A DNA stretch of 25,465 nt. Origin: LH-M37 sp032251315 (lineage in GTDB: Bacteria > Pseudomonadota > Gammaproteobacteria > SZUA-229). Positions 16,882 through 24,751 of the stretch are shown one piece after another (within the stretch, counting starts at the first letter, position 1; every line of letters begins with the position of its first letter). The notes under the pieces were generated by a model. It was not told where the DNA came from and did no database searches. It was given only the letters and a program-made list of their open reading frames with translations. A program made the translations under genes and the position numbers. Location of the stretch: assembly GCA_032251315.1 (NCBI GenBank), contig JAVVEE010000035.1, positions 1 to 25,465 of the forward strand. Reading direction: 5' to 3'.

Positions 16882-17505
16882 CTAGTCCGATTTCGCTTTT
16901 TCCGGATTCGATTTTATGGAAGCATTAGATTTGGAAAGCCCGGCGGTAAGCACCCGGCGCATAGCATCCTCTATCGACATATCCAGTGGTTCAAGCTGAG
17001 CGCGTGATAGGTAAAGTGTATAACCGCCGATCTGATAACTCATGGGGAAATAGACGGCGACAATATCATCAGACTCCTGAAATTGCGGAATATCGTTGAC
17101 CTCTTCAGCCGTAATAAAACCGATCAAATGCATATCGTTGATCGTAAGCAAGACCACCTGTTTAAGGTTTTTGCGTCGCTCAGTAATGGAAAAATATTCC
17201 ACAAAATCGCGTAAAGTGCTGTAGATTGATTTGATCAGCGGAATGCGTTCAATTAAATTTTCGCCAACCTTAAACAGATTTCGAAACAGCCAGGCATTAA
17301 CCACCAGGCCGATAAAAAACAACAAAATGAGACCGGCTACAACACCCATTCCAGGCCAGTAGAATCTTTCTGGAATTAGCGAGGTAATCACCGGCTGAAG
17401 TACTCTTTCCAGTGAAACACTAAACCAGTAAACCAGATAAATGGTCACACCGACAGGCAGTACCGCAGCCAGTCCCTTCAACAATATATTCGACAGATAG
17501 CGCAT
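16882..17505 (-). CDS. DUF502 membrane protein
   Basis: 207 residues. Two membrane helices at about residues 8-30 and 53-76, then a cytosolic or periplasmic domain with ERIPLIKSIYSTLRDFVEYF, the DUF502 signature, and the GYTLYLSRAQLEPLDMSIEDAMRRVLTAG tail. Family function is not established. GAGGAG precedes the ATG. It is divergent from the patatin gene, with 108 bases between, and no FNR-like box is seen there. Confidence 0.87.
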   Translation of the reverse strand: MRYLSNILLKGLAAVLPVGVTIYLVYWFSVSLERVLQPVITSLIPERFYWPGMGVVAGLILLFFIGLVVNAWLFRNLFKVGENLIERIPLIKSIYSTLRDFVEYFSITERRKNLKQVVLLTINDMHLIGFITAEEVNDIPQFQESDDIVAVYFPMSYQIGGYTLYLSRAQLEPLDMSIEDAMRRVLTAGLSKSNASIKSNPEKAKSD

Positions 17506-17613
17506 GGATACTCTCCTCTGGACTCAGCCAGACAATGCATTGCTTGAATTAAAATCGGATCAGAGCGAGTATAGCGTCAAAAATTTATTAACTGATTACC
17601 TGAGGCTTTTCTG

Positions 17614-18582
17614 ATGCTAAAAAACAATTTTTCCAGACGTCGCTTTCTAAACCTGCTCTCGATATTCTTGCCCGCTTCGTTGCTCTGGTCCCCGAGCCGC
17701 GCAGATCAACAACAGAATACTGGCAACAGGTCCATTAAAAAAAACAATAGCGGTACACCTAGCATCGGTATCGCTCTGGGTGCGGGCGGTGCCAATGGTC
17801 TCGCACACATACTGATGCTGGAGGTACTGGACGAAATGGACATTACCCCAAAACAGATTTCCGGCTCCAGCATTGGTGCCATCATTGGCGCCCTGTATGC
17901 CAGCGGCCTGAGCGGAAACGAAATTCGTGAATTAGTTGAGCAATTCATTATTTCACCAGACGAAGAACTGCTTGATGAATTCAGTGACCAGGAGACTTTT
18001 CGATGGCTCGATTTTATCGACGTCGAGTTCGGTAAAGGTGGCCTGCTAAACAGCAAAGGCTTCATCTCGTTTTTATATGACGAGCTCAAGCAGAAAAAAT
18101 TTAAGCAATTAAAAATTCCTCTCAAAGTTATTGCCGGCGACCTCTGGAAACGTGAACAAATAGTATTACAATCAGGTAATCTGCTACCGGCCATTGAAGC
18201 GAGCATGGCGCTACCAGGCATATTCCAGCCGGTTGTTGTCAATGACCGTGTCCTGGTAGACGGCGGCACAGTAAATCCGGTTCCCTACGACTTGCTCATG
18301 GACGAATGTGACATCGTTATCGCGATCGATGTCGATGGCATTCGCACAAAACCTGAAAATCTCATCCCCGGCTATTTAGATACCGTCTTCAATTCAATCA
18401 AAGTGATGCAACGAGCTATCATGACTGAAAAGTTACGACAACAAAGACCACACATATACATTTCCCCTCATATTTCTAATATTCGCGCACTTGAGTTCTA
18501 TCGCGCCAGCGAGGTTTTTGAACAGGCTCAACCAGCCAGAGAGGAGCTAAAACGACAACTGTCAAAAGTATTGAAAGCCTGA
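17614..18582 (+). CDS. Patatin-like phospholipase with Tat-type signal
   Basis: 322 residues. N-terminus has the twin-arginine pattern SRRRFLNLL followed by a hydrophobic stretch and SRA at about residue 30, so export by Tat is likely. The patatin catalytic parts are the oxyanion loop GAGGANGLAHI, the nucleophile GSSIG (Ser86) and the Asp of DGG (Asp216). Intact patatins of this RssA/YlbK type hydrolyse lipid acyl esters. TGAGG lies before the ATG. The gene ends about 20 bases before box 6. Confidence 0.87.
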   Translation: MLKNNFSRRRFLNLLSIFLPASLLWSPSRADQQQNTGNRSIKKNNSGTPSIGIALGAGGANGLAHILMLEVLDEMDITPKQISGSSIGAIIGALYASGLSGNEIRELVEQFIISPDEELLDEFSDQETFRWLDFIDVEFGKGGLLNSKGFISFLYDELKQKKFKQLKIPLKVIAGDLWKREQIVLQSGNLLPAIEASMALPGIFQPVVVNDRVLVDGGTVNPVPYDLLMDECDIVIAIDVDGIRTKPENLIPGYLDTVFNSIKVMQRAIMTEKLRQQRPHIYISPHISNIRALEFYRASEVFEQAQPAREELKRQLSKVLKA

Positions 18583-18602
18583 ACACTACACGTTTAATTT
18601 GC

Positions 18603-18618
18603 ATTGATATTTTTCAAT
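18603..18618 (+). promoter_or_regulatory. FNR/FixK-type box 6
   Basis: Perfect ATTGA-N6-TCAAT palindrome centred at 18610.5, spacer TATTTT as in box 3. The -10 is poor (AGAATC at 18641-18646). The first ATG (18637) lies before the expected transcription start, so the intended target is either the degraded gene at 18681-18911 or the DUF2892 gene at 18940. Confidence 0.72.
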
Positions 18619-18636
18619 GCCGACAAGCGGAAAAAT

Positions 18637-18911
18637 ATGGAGAATCTGACAACGTCATCGTTAGAGGCTAAAGACATTAAAAGTGTTTCAATATCGGTAG
18701 CGAAAACTTTTTCGGCGATGTAGAGCCTACAACGGCAGAAGAGTACCACTTTCTTTTTACTGATTGCAGCAAGTTTTAGAAACCGGGCCTAAACTACACC
18801 AGTATCTAAAAACTGGATGGCGGATATTTCCTGTGCCTTTATGAGCACGTACTGACGATGATCAAAAAACAATTTGGTGCGCCTTATAGAGGCAGCCTGG
18901 GTGACGGATAA
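18637..18911 (+). pseudogene. Degraded gene of unknown family
   Basis: One frame from 18681 to the TAA at 18909-18911 reads like a protein with two in-frame stops, TAG 18777-18779 and TAA 18807-18809: NIGSENFFGDVEPTTAEEYHF, then KPGLNYTSI, then LDGGYFLCLYEHVLTMIKKQ and FGAPYRGSLGDG. The first ATG (18637) is in a different frame and runs out at 18723. I do not recognise the family. It lies directly after box 6. Confidence 0.5.
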
Positions 18912-18939
18912 AAATCATATTTAATGAGGAGAAATAAAA

Positions 18940-19158
18940 ATGAAATGTAACGTTGGTGGAATAGATATGGGCGCGCGCTTAATTATCGGTGTTATTTTAT
19001 TAATCGCCGCATTCACATTATCGATGAGTGCTGTTTGGCAGACAGTGATATTAGTGATAGCAACCATCGCAATTGTAACAGCGGTTATCCGCTTTTGTCC
19101 GCTTAATGCAATATTGGGTTTTAATACCTGCTCCAGGAAGAAACAGGTCATCAAGTGA
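18940..19158 (+). CDS. DUF2892 (YgaP-like) small membrane protein
   Basis: 72 residues: MKCNVGGIDMGARLIIGVIL, two hydrophobic helices (about 12-30 and 32-50) and the family tail RFCPLNAILGFNTC with its conserved cysteines. Such proteins resemble the membrane part of the E. coli rhodanese YgaP. Function alone is unknown. GAGGAG precedes the ATG. It may be transcribed from box 6 through the gene remnant. Confidence 0.85.
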   Translation: MKCNVGGIDMGARLIIGVILLIAAFTLSMSAVWQTVILVIATIAIVTAVIRFCPLNAILGFNTCSRKKQVIK

Positions 19159-19222
19159 GGTATGTTCTAATGCAAAACACAGTAAATAGCGAGTAACAAA
19201 GACTCTGGAATAGATGTACATA

Positions 19223-19352
19223 CTATTGAGTTATATGGAAAGGATATTTTTCAATCAAGACGCGCTGAGAATACATCCGTGTACGCTCGGCAGCAGCATC
19301 CCTGCTGCTGACGGTCTTGATTGAAGGGTATCCTTTCCATGTAACTCAATAG
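19223..19352 (+). mobile_element. MITE-like inverted-repeat element, copy B (complete)
   Basis: 130 bases with terminal inverted repeats of about 38 bases starting CTATTGAGTTA and ending TAACTCAATAG, with about four mismatches between arms. The middle is asymmetric, so copies can be oriented. TA flanks both ends, as left by IS630/Tc1-type transposases. There is no coding capacity. It has cut the NADH dehydrogenase gene, whose reading frame runs into the element. The left arm carries three changes (TTT for CCC) against the other copies. Confidence 0.8.
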
Positions 19353-20203
19353 TAATTGCTCGTAATGCGTATCGACGATGGCTGCACAATCACCAATGGC
19401 CCAGACACCTTCAACCTCAGGTACTGACATATTGTAACTAATTTTAATCAGGCCTTTTTCATTAGGCAGCGCTAATTTTTCAACATGCGCATTCGGGGCG
19501 GCACCAATTGTGCAGATGACATTGCTGCCTTTGAGCCATTTACCATCGTTAATTTTTACGCCATTAGGTGATATTTCTGAAGCGATGGTGTTGAGCCGAA
19601 TGGTAATATTGTTTTTTTTCATTAATGCCATTGCTGATTCGCCAAGAGAATTCGGGAACTCCGAGAGCAAACGATCAGTGCCTTCCAGTACTGTAATTGT
19701 CACCGGTGTCTCCTGCATCAAACTGTAATATTTTTTGACTGCATGCAGAAAATCAGAAACTGAACCCGCAACTTCGACCCCACTGGAACCACCACCGATA
19801 ACAATAACGTTCAGTAATCGGCGGCGCAATTCGGGATCGTTTTTGACGGCATCTCATTCTCTGCCATGCCTTCAATAAAGTTTATATTAGCAACATTTCC
19901 ACAGGCAAGAACAAGGTGATCATAAAATAATGTGTGAATTATTCCATTATGAAATCGAATGGATCGTTCCTGCAAATCAACATCCTGCACTTTTGCACGA
20001 TAATATCGTGCTCGATGCAGAATTTTCCTGATAGAAGCAACCGTATGAGCGGGAAACAATGACGCACCGACAACCTCGGGTGATAATGGTGTATACAGCA
20101 TGTAATTTACTTCACTCAAAAGTATCATCTGCCATTCAGAAGGTAAATGGCGCTCAATATATTTCACTGCGTTGGTGCCGGCAAAACCGCCGCTTATTAT
20201 CAC
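19353..20203 (-). pseudogene. Type II NADH dehydrogenase, internally deleted and truncated
   Basis: N-terminal part (20203 down to about 19842) has the FAD loop IISGGFAGTNAVKYIERHLP and NYMLYTPLSPEVVGAS. The second part (about 19842 to 19353) has ELRRRLLNVIVIGGGSSGVEVAG, the NAD-binding loop, and GVWAIGDCAA. Between them MPSKT should be followed by about 25 residues before NDPELRRR. These are missing and the frame changes. After HYEQLL the frame enters the repeat element, ending 32 codons later. The C-terminal membrane-binding part is absent. Intact NDH-2 is about 430 residues. Start is a GTG at 20203. Confidence 0.85.
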
Positions 20204-20204
20204 G

Positions 20205-20492
20205 ATGTTACGCCTAGCATAACCCTATATTTATATATAAAAATAGATTAAAAGATAAACAATAATACTTAATATTACAAAATTAATTTAAATAATTAAT
20301 CAGGATAACGCGCTGAAAATTCACAATATCGTTAACCATATATGTATTGCAGTATACCCAAATAATTATTTTAAGATATTGAGATTAATCAATGATATCG
20401 GATGTAATAAACAATAATATATCCATCACGATTTCATATCGTCAACAGTAATAATTTTTTGATAAAATTCTTGTCAAAAATAGGAGGCTACT
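20205..20492 (+). other. AT-rich intergenic region with box 7
   Basis: No gene is seen. The first 150 bases are very AT-rich. The only clear sites are box 7 and its TAATAT -10 (20415-20420), then AGGAGG just before the DUF1540 start. Confidence 0.6.
20378..20393 (+). promoter_or_regulatory. FNR/FixK-type box 7 (upstream of DUF1540 gene)
   Basis: Perfect ATTGA-N6-TCAAT palindrome centred at 20385.5. TAATAT at 20415-20420 lies 29.5-34.5 bases away, giving a start near 20427 and a leader of about 66 bases to the ATG at 20493. Confidence 0.8.
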
Positions 20493-20789
20493 ATGATGAT
20501 TACCATAGATGTACCCATTGTCAGCGAATGTTCAATTGCAGATTGCGCCTACAATACTGAGAACATGTGTCACGCTAAAGCTATTACCATCGGTGACAGT
20601 GGTTGCCCATGTTGCGACACCATGGACAGGGGGTCGCAACATGTCAGGGCGAAAAACATTCAGGCTGGTGTTGGTGCATGTAAATCCACGAACTGTAGTT
20701 TTAACAGTGATATGGAATGTGCTGCTGACAGTATCATCATCGGCATGAACCAAGGCAATATCAGCTGCATGACATTTTCGACGCAATGA
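20493..20789 (+). CDS. Cysteine-rich protein with two DUF1540 repeats
   Basis: 98 residues with two homologous units, CSIADCAYNTENMCHAKAI...C and CKSTNCSFNSDMECAADSI...C. Each has the DUF1540 arrangement of four cysteines. These probably bind a metal or form disulfides; function is unknown. The second CxxC-like pair CPCC in the first unit is extra. A full AGGAGG precedes ATGATG. Box 7 is its promoter and copy C of the repeat element begins 26 bases after its stop. Confidence 0.83.
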   Translation: MMITIDVPIVSECSIADCAYNTENMCHAKAITIGDSGCPCCDTMDRGSQHVRAKNIQAGVGACKSTNCSFNSDMECAADSIIIGMNQGNISCMTFSTQ

Positions 20790-20814
20790 TTAGTTGTGAC
20801 TTACTAACAAAACG

Positions 20815-20933
20815 CATGGAAAGGATACCCTTCAATCAAGACCGTCAGCAGCAGGGATGCTGCTGCCGAGCGTACACGGATGTATTCTCAGCGCGTCTTG
20901 ATTGAAGGGTATCCTTTCCATATAACTCAATAG
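20815..20933 (-). mobile_element. MITE-like inverted-repeat element, copy C (left end lost)
   Basis: Copy of the element at 19223-19352 in opposite orientation. The outer 12 bases of the left arm (CTATTGAGTTA...) are missing; it begins at CATGGAAAGG. The right arm is complete and is followed by TA. Copies B and C face each other around the NDH-2 remnant and the DUF1540 gene. Confidence 0.85.
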
Positions 20934-21017
20934 TATAAGGATTTGGAGATATTGATCAGGCATGTGTCCGATGAAGCTGTGCTAATCGAATCTGCGTATT
21001 TATAAACCGCTCTCATG

Positions 21018-21046
21018 CAGCCCTCTCCCAAAGGGGGAGAGGGCTG
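21018..21046. repeat. GC-rich hairpin, CCCTCTCCC type
   Basis: CAGCCCTCTCCC, four-base loop, then GGGGAGAGGGCTG form a strong stem. No T run follows on either side. It stands downstream of the leftward Crp/Fnr gene (stop at 21132), beyond the TGCCAACTAT motif, so it may end that transcript. Similar sequences are common intergenic repeats in bacteria. Confidence 0.6.
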
Positions 21047-21131
21047 GGAGCTATGAATTCTGGTTTTTTGCTGGGCTTGTACCAGACACTAACTTGCGCC
21101 TTAAGTTTTTAACTGCCAACTATATTTTAAA

Positions 21132-21848
21132 TCAATAGCCTGCCATAACATGTAACACCTGAGTGTCCACCTGGTATAACTCAGGCGACAGTCCGTCATC
21201 CAACCGATGTAAAATATCCTCGCGCTTAAACTCTGCAAGAATACGGCTAACACTTTCCGGTGTGACACCCAGAATGTCGGCCATTTCGTGCACCGTTAAC
21301 AGATCAACCAAGGCTGATGACTCGCCATATTCAATATCCGAAAGGAAGTTGATGAGACGTGCCACTCGTGGTTTTATTGCGCCGGTAGAAAATTCAGAGA
21401 TCCACATATCAGCCTGACAGAGGTATTCGTATAGTTTCTCTATAAGCTGGAAAAAATGCTGTGGATCATGCTGCCTAAGTGTAAGAAATCTGCTCACTGG
21501 AATGCCATACACCTCAACATCACCAATCGCAATGGCTGTATGTTCGCAGGGCTGGTTCAGCAAGCCGCCCAGGCCGATCCAGGCACCTTTGCTATGCAGT
21601 CGGACGATTCGTGCTCGTCCATTCGGCAGATAACTGAGCATCTTGACCAGACCGCTACTGATAATGTATACCGTATCTGCACGATCACTCTCGCAGTAAA
21701 TGATCTCCTTTGCTGAAAATAATTTCGGCTTACCTGGTCCTAATAAACTCGGCAGCTCGAATGCAGACATTGTTTTGTCGGCCAGTACATCTTTATGCCA
21801 TAGTCTCTTGCTCGTATTTATGTTATTCATGGCTTCTAATTTCAACAT
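21132..21848 (-). CDS. Crp/Fnr-family transcription regulator (FixK/Dnr-like)
   Basis: 238 residues. A cyclic-nucleotide-binding-type barrel (about 35-150), the dimer helix, and a winged-helix DNA-binding domain. The recognition helix TPESVSRILAEF has Glu198, Ser201 and Arg202 in the E-x-x-S-R pattern that reads TTGA half-sites in FNR, FixK and Dnr, not the R-E-x-x-x-R of CRP. There is no N-terminal cysteine cluster for a [4Fe-4S] centre (only scattered Cys at YCES, PCEH and YLCQ), so it is not a classical oxygen-sensing FNR. It is the natural candidate for binding the ATTGA-N6-TCAAT boxes. Start ATG 21848 has GAAGGA upstream; ATG 21830 is an alternative. No box lies upstream of it. Confidence 0.87.
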   Translation of the reverse strand: MLKLEAMNNINTSKRLWHKDVLADKTMSAFELPSLLGPGKPKLFSAKEIIYCESDRADTVYIISSGLVKMLSYLPNGRARIVRLHSKGAWIGLGGLLNQPCEHTAIAIGDVEVYGIPVSRFLTLRQHDPQHFFQLIEKLYEYLCQADMWISEFSTGAIKPRVARLINFLSDIEYGESSALVDLLTVHEMADILGVTPESVSRILAEFKREDILHRLDDGLSPELYQVDTQVLHVMAGY

Positions 21849-21901
21849 TTAGTCATTTCCTTCATGTTAATTATTAGCTACAAGGAATTTATTTGTATGC
21901 A

Positions 21902-22117
21902 TCAAATATTCTCGCTGTGAACGGGATTAATTTCCTGCTCAGCTTCCAGCCAATCCTGCAAATCATTGCCCGGCTCAAAACCGCGAGCCTGTGCGCGGTA
22001 GTAGGCAGCAGTGGCGATGTCTGTATATTGCACCTCATCATTATAAACAGGCGGCAGATTTTCTGCGGGAATGGGCATGGGCAGTTTTGTCTTTTTTTTA
22101 TCCATTGGGGTTACCAT
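21902..22117 (-). CDS. DUF2934-type small protein
   Basis: 71 residues. The second half, AAYYRAQARGFEPGNDLQDWLEAEQEI, is the DUF2934 signature (A-Y-x-x-A-x-x-R-G-x-x-x-G-x-x-x-x-D-W-x-x-A-E). The function of the family is unknown. The basic start MDKKKTKLP (Met5, ATG 22105) is a possible alternative start; neither has a clear ribosome binding site. It lies between the response regulator and the Crp/Fnr gene, 53 bases before the latter, all leftward. Confidence 0.75.
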   Translation of the reverse strand: MVTPMDKKKTKLPMPIPAENLPPVYNDEVQYTDIATAAYYRAQARGFEPGNDLQDWLEAEQEINPVHSENI

Positions 22118-22282
22118 TAGTTAGTGTTTATGACCGGATTTCCGGAAAAATATTTAACAACCTAATATCTGAATGGAATTACGTTGTTAGCATAAAATCA
22201 CTTTAACGGCGTTATCGGCAACAAGATATAGGTACGGTTACTAAGTAGAGTTACGTAGAAAACAATGCTAATAATACGCTAA

Positions 22283-22885
22283 TCAGGTTTTGCAATGGGC
22301 CGCAACACTAACCAGCTCGGCAACATTTGAAACACCCATTTTATTCATGACATGGATACGATGAACTTCAACGGTGCGTGGACTGAGGTCTAGTTGCCGA
22401 GCAATCTCTTTATTGAGCAGTCCGGATACGACTAGTGTCATGACTTCACGTTCCCGGGGACTAAGTCGCGCATAAGATTCACGGCTATTTTGTATGTGTA
22501 TTTGAGCCTCACGACGCTCCTCATTAATCGTCAACGCACGTTGCACATGCTTGATCAGATCTTCCCTCTCAATCGGCTTTTCCAGAAAATCCACAGCTCC
22601 AAGCTGCATGGCACGCACTGCCATACTGATGTTGCCCTGACCGCTGATAAAGACCACAGGAATTTGTAGGCCGCGTTCATTCATTGCGGCCAGCACTTCA
22701 TAGCCGTCCATACCGGGCATCATCATGTCCAGCAGTACACAACCCGTACTTTGCTGTCCACAAGCTTTCAAAAACGTTTTTCCGTCGGCGAAAACCTCTG
22801 TACGCAAGCCAATATTTTCCAGCAGCAACCGCAGTATATCGCGCATGGTTGCATCGTCATCAACAATGAAAACTTCCGAAGTCAT
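22283..22885 (-). CDS. FixJ-family response regulator
   Basis: 200 residues. Receiver domain with the acidic pocket VDDDATMRD (9-11), phosphorylation site Asp53 in LLDMMMPGMDG, and Lys103 in LEKPIERED. A LuxR-type helix-turn-helix follows at about 138-195 (LSPREREVMTLVVSGLLNKEIARQLDLSPRTVEVH). Sequence and residue numbering are close to FixJ (Asp54, Lys104). In rhizobia FixL-FixJ switches on fixK in low oxygen. Here a FixK-like gene lies 435 bases downstream on the same strand, but no histidine kinase is found in the window. The role in oxygen or redox sensing is inferred. Confidence 0.88.
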   Translation of the reverse strand: MTSEVFIVDDDATMRDILRLLLENIGLRTEVFADGKTFLKACGQQSTGCVLLDMMMPGMDGYEVLAAMNERGLQIPVVFISGQGNISMAVRAMQLGAVDFLEKPIEREDLIKHVQRALTINEERREAQIHIQNSRESYARLSPREREVMTLVVSGLLNKEIARQLDLSPRTVEVHRIHVMNKMGVSNVAELVSVAAHCKT

Positions 22886-23409
22886 AGCTGTAGTGATATC
22901 CAGAAGTGTGGAATATTTCCAGTAATATTGACCTGTATCCGGAGCTGATTACTGCGAGCCTGAATCAGGTGGCGAAAAAAGCGCAGTTCTATTTCCACAA
23001 TAACCTCGTAGAAAAGGCGAATTCGTCATAGATTAAGAAATCGCAAAATTAGTATCCCGATTTATAAAAAAGAAAATTCATTAATACACGTCATTAAACA
23101 TTAAGTTTACTGCTGCTATTTGTTACTTAGTACACTGAATTTATTATACAGATTGATCGGTTATTAATTGCACATAGATAGAACAGGATATATTTTTAAA
23201 ATTACACTGATATCAGTGATGGCTTTCCTGGTATTGATACATTGATGAAACTCAATGCCATTGAGTTAGTGACTGGCTAGCATGAACAGTATTAGCGGGC
23301 CGTCGCAAGAAACCTATCAAATTAATGATAATACAAATGCTATCAGTCAGGCCATATCGATCATCAGTAGATATTGTTCAGCAAAAAACTTTAATTAGTG
23401 GAGCTAGTT
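22886..23409 (+). other. Intergenic region with box 8
   Basis: About 520 bases without a convincing gene. The part next to the FixJ gene could hold the end of a lost upstream gene: a reverse-strand frame of about 46 codons ends in a TGA overlapping the FixJ ATG. It has no kinase motifs. The rest is AT-rich up to box 8 at 23241. A 38-codon frame (23282-23398) precedes the stress protein gene but starts before the expected transcription start. Confidence 0.4.
23241..23256 (+). promoter_or_regulatory. FNR/FixK-type box 8 (upstream of stress-protein/PAP2 pair)
   Basis: Perfect ATTGA-N6-TCAAT palindrome centred at 23248.5. TAGCAT at 23278-23283 lies 29.5-34.5 bases away. The predicted start near 23290 leaves a long leader of about 120 bases to the ATG at 23410. 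Confidence 0.78.
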
Positions 23410-23922
23410 ATGAAGAACGAATTCCATCCTCATAAAGTAGTAGCTGTATATCCAGGCATTGCTGAAGCCGAAGCGGCTGTAACGGCTCTGATCGATTCAA
23501 AAAATGACGGTATCGATATTATTCAACTAGCACCGGGTGCGAAAGATATCGGCATGGCATTAGATCAAGAAACTGAGACTACAAGTAACACGATAACTAA
23601 GGATACAGCCATCGGCAGTATAGCAGGGACTGCCACTGGTGCAGCGGTCGCTGGTGCTGTTGCGCTCGTATCATCGTCATTATTCATTAGTGCTCCTGTT
23701 GTCGCGCCTTTGATATTGCTTGGCTATGGAACTTTAATCGGTGGCATAGTGGGCGCATTACGCGGTCCGAAACTTCGCGAGGGCCAGTTAGCAGGATTGG
23801 TAAAAGATGCATTAGATGCTAGATGTCACGCAGTGATTGTGCATGCAGAGAACGAAAAAAGCAGAGACAGCGCTCAGGAAGTGATCAACCTGACCATGAC
23901 GGATATAATTGCACATACTTAA
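23410..23922 (+). CDS. DUF1269/YflT-like glycine-zipper stress protein
   Basis: 170 residues from ATG 23410 (GGAG upstream); the in-frame GTG at 23398 has no site. It has an N-terminal alpha/beta domain (KVVAVYPGIAEAEAAVTALI) and a hydrophobic hairpin rich in small residues (IGSIAGTATGAAVAGAVALV and LLGYGTLIGGIVGALRG, about 70-120). A conserved end follows (AVIVHAENEKSRDSAQEVI). It resembles small stress-induced membrane-associated proteins. The PAP2 gene starts six bases after its stop, so the two are likely translated together. Confidence 0.7.
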   Translation: MKNEFHPHKVVAVYPGIAEAEAAVTALIDSKNDGIDIIQLAPGAKDIGMALDQETETTSNTITKDTAIGSIAGTATGAAVAGAVALVSSSLFISAPVVAPLILLGYGTLIGGIVGALRGPKLREGQLAGLVKDALDARCHAVIVHAENEKSRDSAQEVINLTMTDIIAHT

Positions 23923-23928
23923 ACAACA

Positions 23929-24597
23929 ATGAAACCGGAACAATTTTGCCTTGCCGAATCAGGCTGGCTACTGAGAATCACACCGCTGCTTATTTTTTAC
24001 GCGGCGGTTATTTTTGCCGGCGTCTATGCCTTCGCGGAGCTGGCCGAAGAGGTTTACGAAGGTGAAGGTTTCTGGTTTGATCATCTCCTGCTCAACTTAG
24101 CTGCTGAACAGCGCCATGAGTTGCTCGATCAATTTTTTGGCAGCGTAACCCGACTCGGCTCTTTCTATCTACTGGCACCCATCGCCATTGTTGTCATCGC
24201 TCTGTTGCTATGGCGGCGGCATGGTTCTGAAGCCATGTTGTTCGGTGTCGGATTCGGCGGCGCTTCGCTGGTTTCCGTCACTACAAAATATGTACTGGCA
24301 CGTCAGCGCCCGCAGCTCTTCCCTCACCTCATTGATATCACACTCACACCCGCCTTTCCCAGTGGCCACACCACACAGATTACCGCCTTCTGCGTCGCCG
24401 CTTTTCTGCTGGTGCGTTATCTGGCACCGAACCAACAGCTATTTGCAGGCATGTTCTTTGTGGTATTGATTCTACTCGTCGCACTCTCGCGGATCTATCT
24501 ACAGGTGCATTATCCTTCCGATGTGCTGGCCGGTTTTGTACTCGGCCTCAGCTGGGTCGCTGGTATTGATCTACTACTCAGACTGCGACGCCTGTGA
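23929..24597 (+). CDS. PAP2-family phosphatase
   Basis: 222 residues with about six membrane helices. The three catalytic motifs are all present: K120-x6-RP (KYVLARQRP), PSGH at 144-147 and SR-x5-H-x3-D (SRIYLQVHYPSD). Such membrane enzymes dephosphorylate phosphatidic acid, undecaprenyl pyrophosphate or phosphatidylglycerol phosphate; which one is not clear. It is downstream of the glycine-zipper gene by six bases and probably shares box 8. Confidence 0.88.
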   Translation: MKPEQFCLAESGWLLRITPLLIFYAAVIFAGVYAFAELAEEVYEGEGFWFDHLLLNLAAEQRHELLDQFFGSVTRLGSFYLLAPIAIVVIALLLWRRHGSEAMLFGVGFGGASLVSVTTKYVLARQRPQLFPHLIDITLTPAFPSGHTTQITAFCVAAFLLVRYLAPNQQLFAGMFFVVLILLVALSRIYLQVHYPSDVLAGFVLGLSWVAGIDLLLRLRRL

Positions 24598-24751
24598 ACC
24601 GACTTCAGCCGATGAACGACACTTCAAAAATATCTAAACAGCCCTGAAGCAAATCGTTTGACGAGATACTGAACCGCGTAGATGTCAATAGCGGGTACGC
24701 CGCGACAGCAGGAATAATGAGATTGCCGCTGATGAATAACATAGCTGCCAA

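Noticed and set aside
19243..19258. Box-like sequence AAGGA-TATTTT-TCAAT in copy B of the repeat element
   Set aside because: The left half does not match, and the similarity comes from three changes in the element arm; no gene follows in a fitting position.
20815..20933. Repeat copies as a CRISPR array
   Set aside because: Copies are far apart, inverted and contain internal palindromes; there are no regular spacers or cas genes.
22886..23035. Reverse-strand frame of about 46 codons ending in a TGA that overlaps the FixJ start, as the end of a FixL-type kinase
   Set aside because: No kinase motifs (N, G1 or G2 boxes) are present and the frame has a stop just upstream.
23282..23398. 38-codon frame starting ATG 23282 before the glycine-zipper gene
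   Set aside because: The start would precede the transcription start expected from box 8, there is no ribosome binding site, and no family is recognisable.
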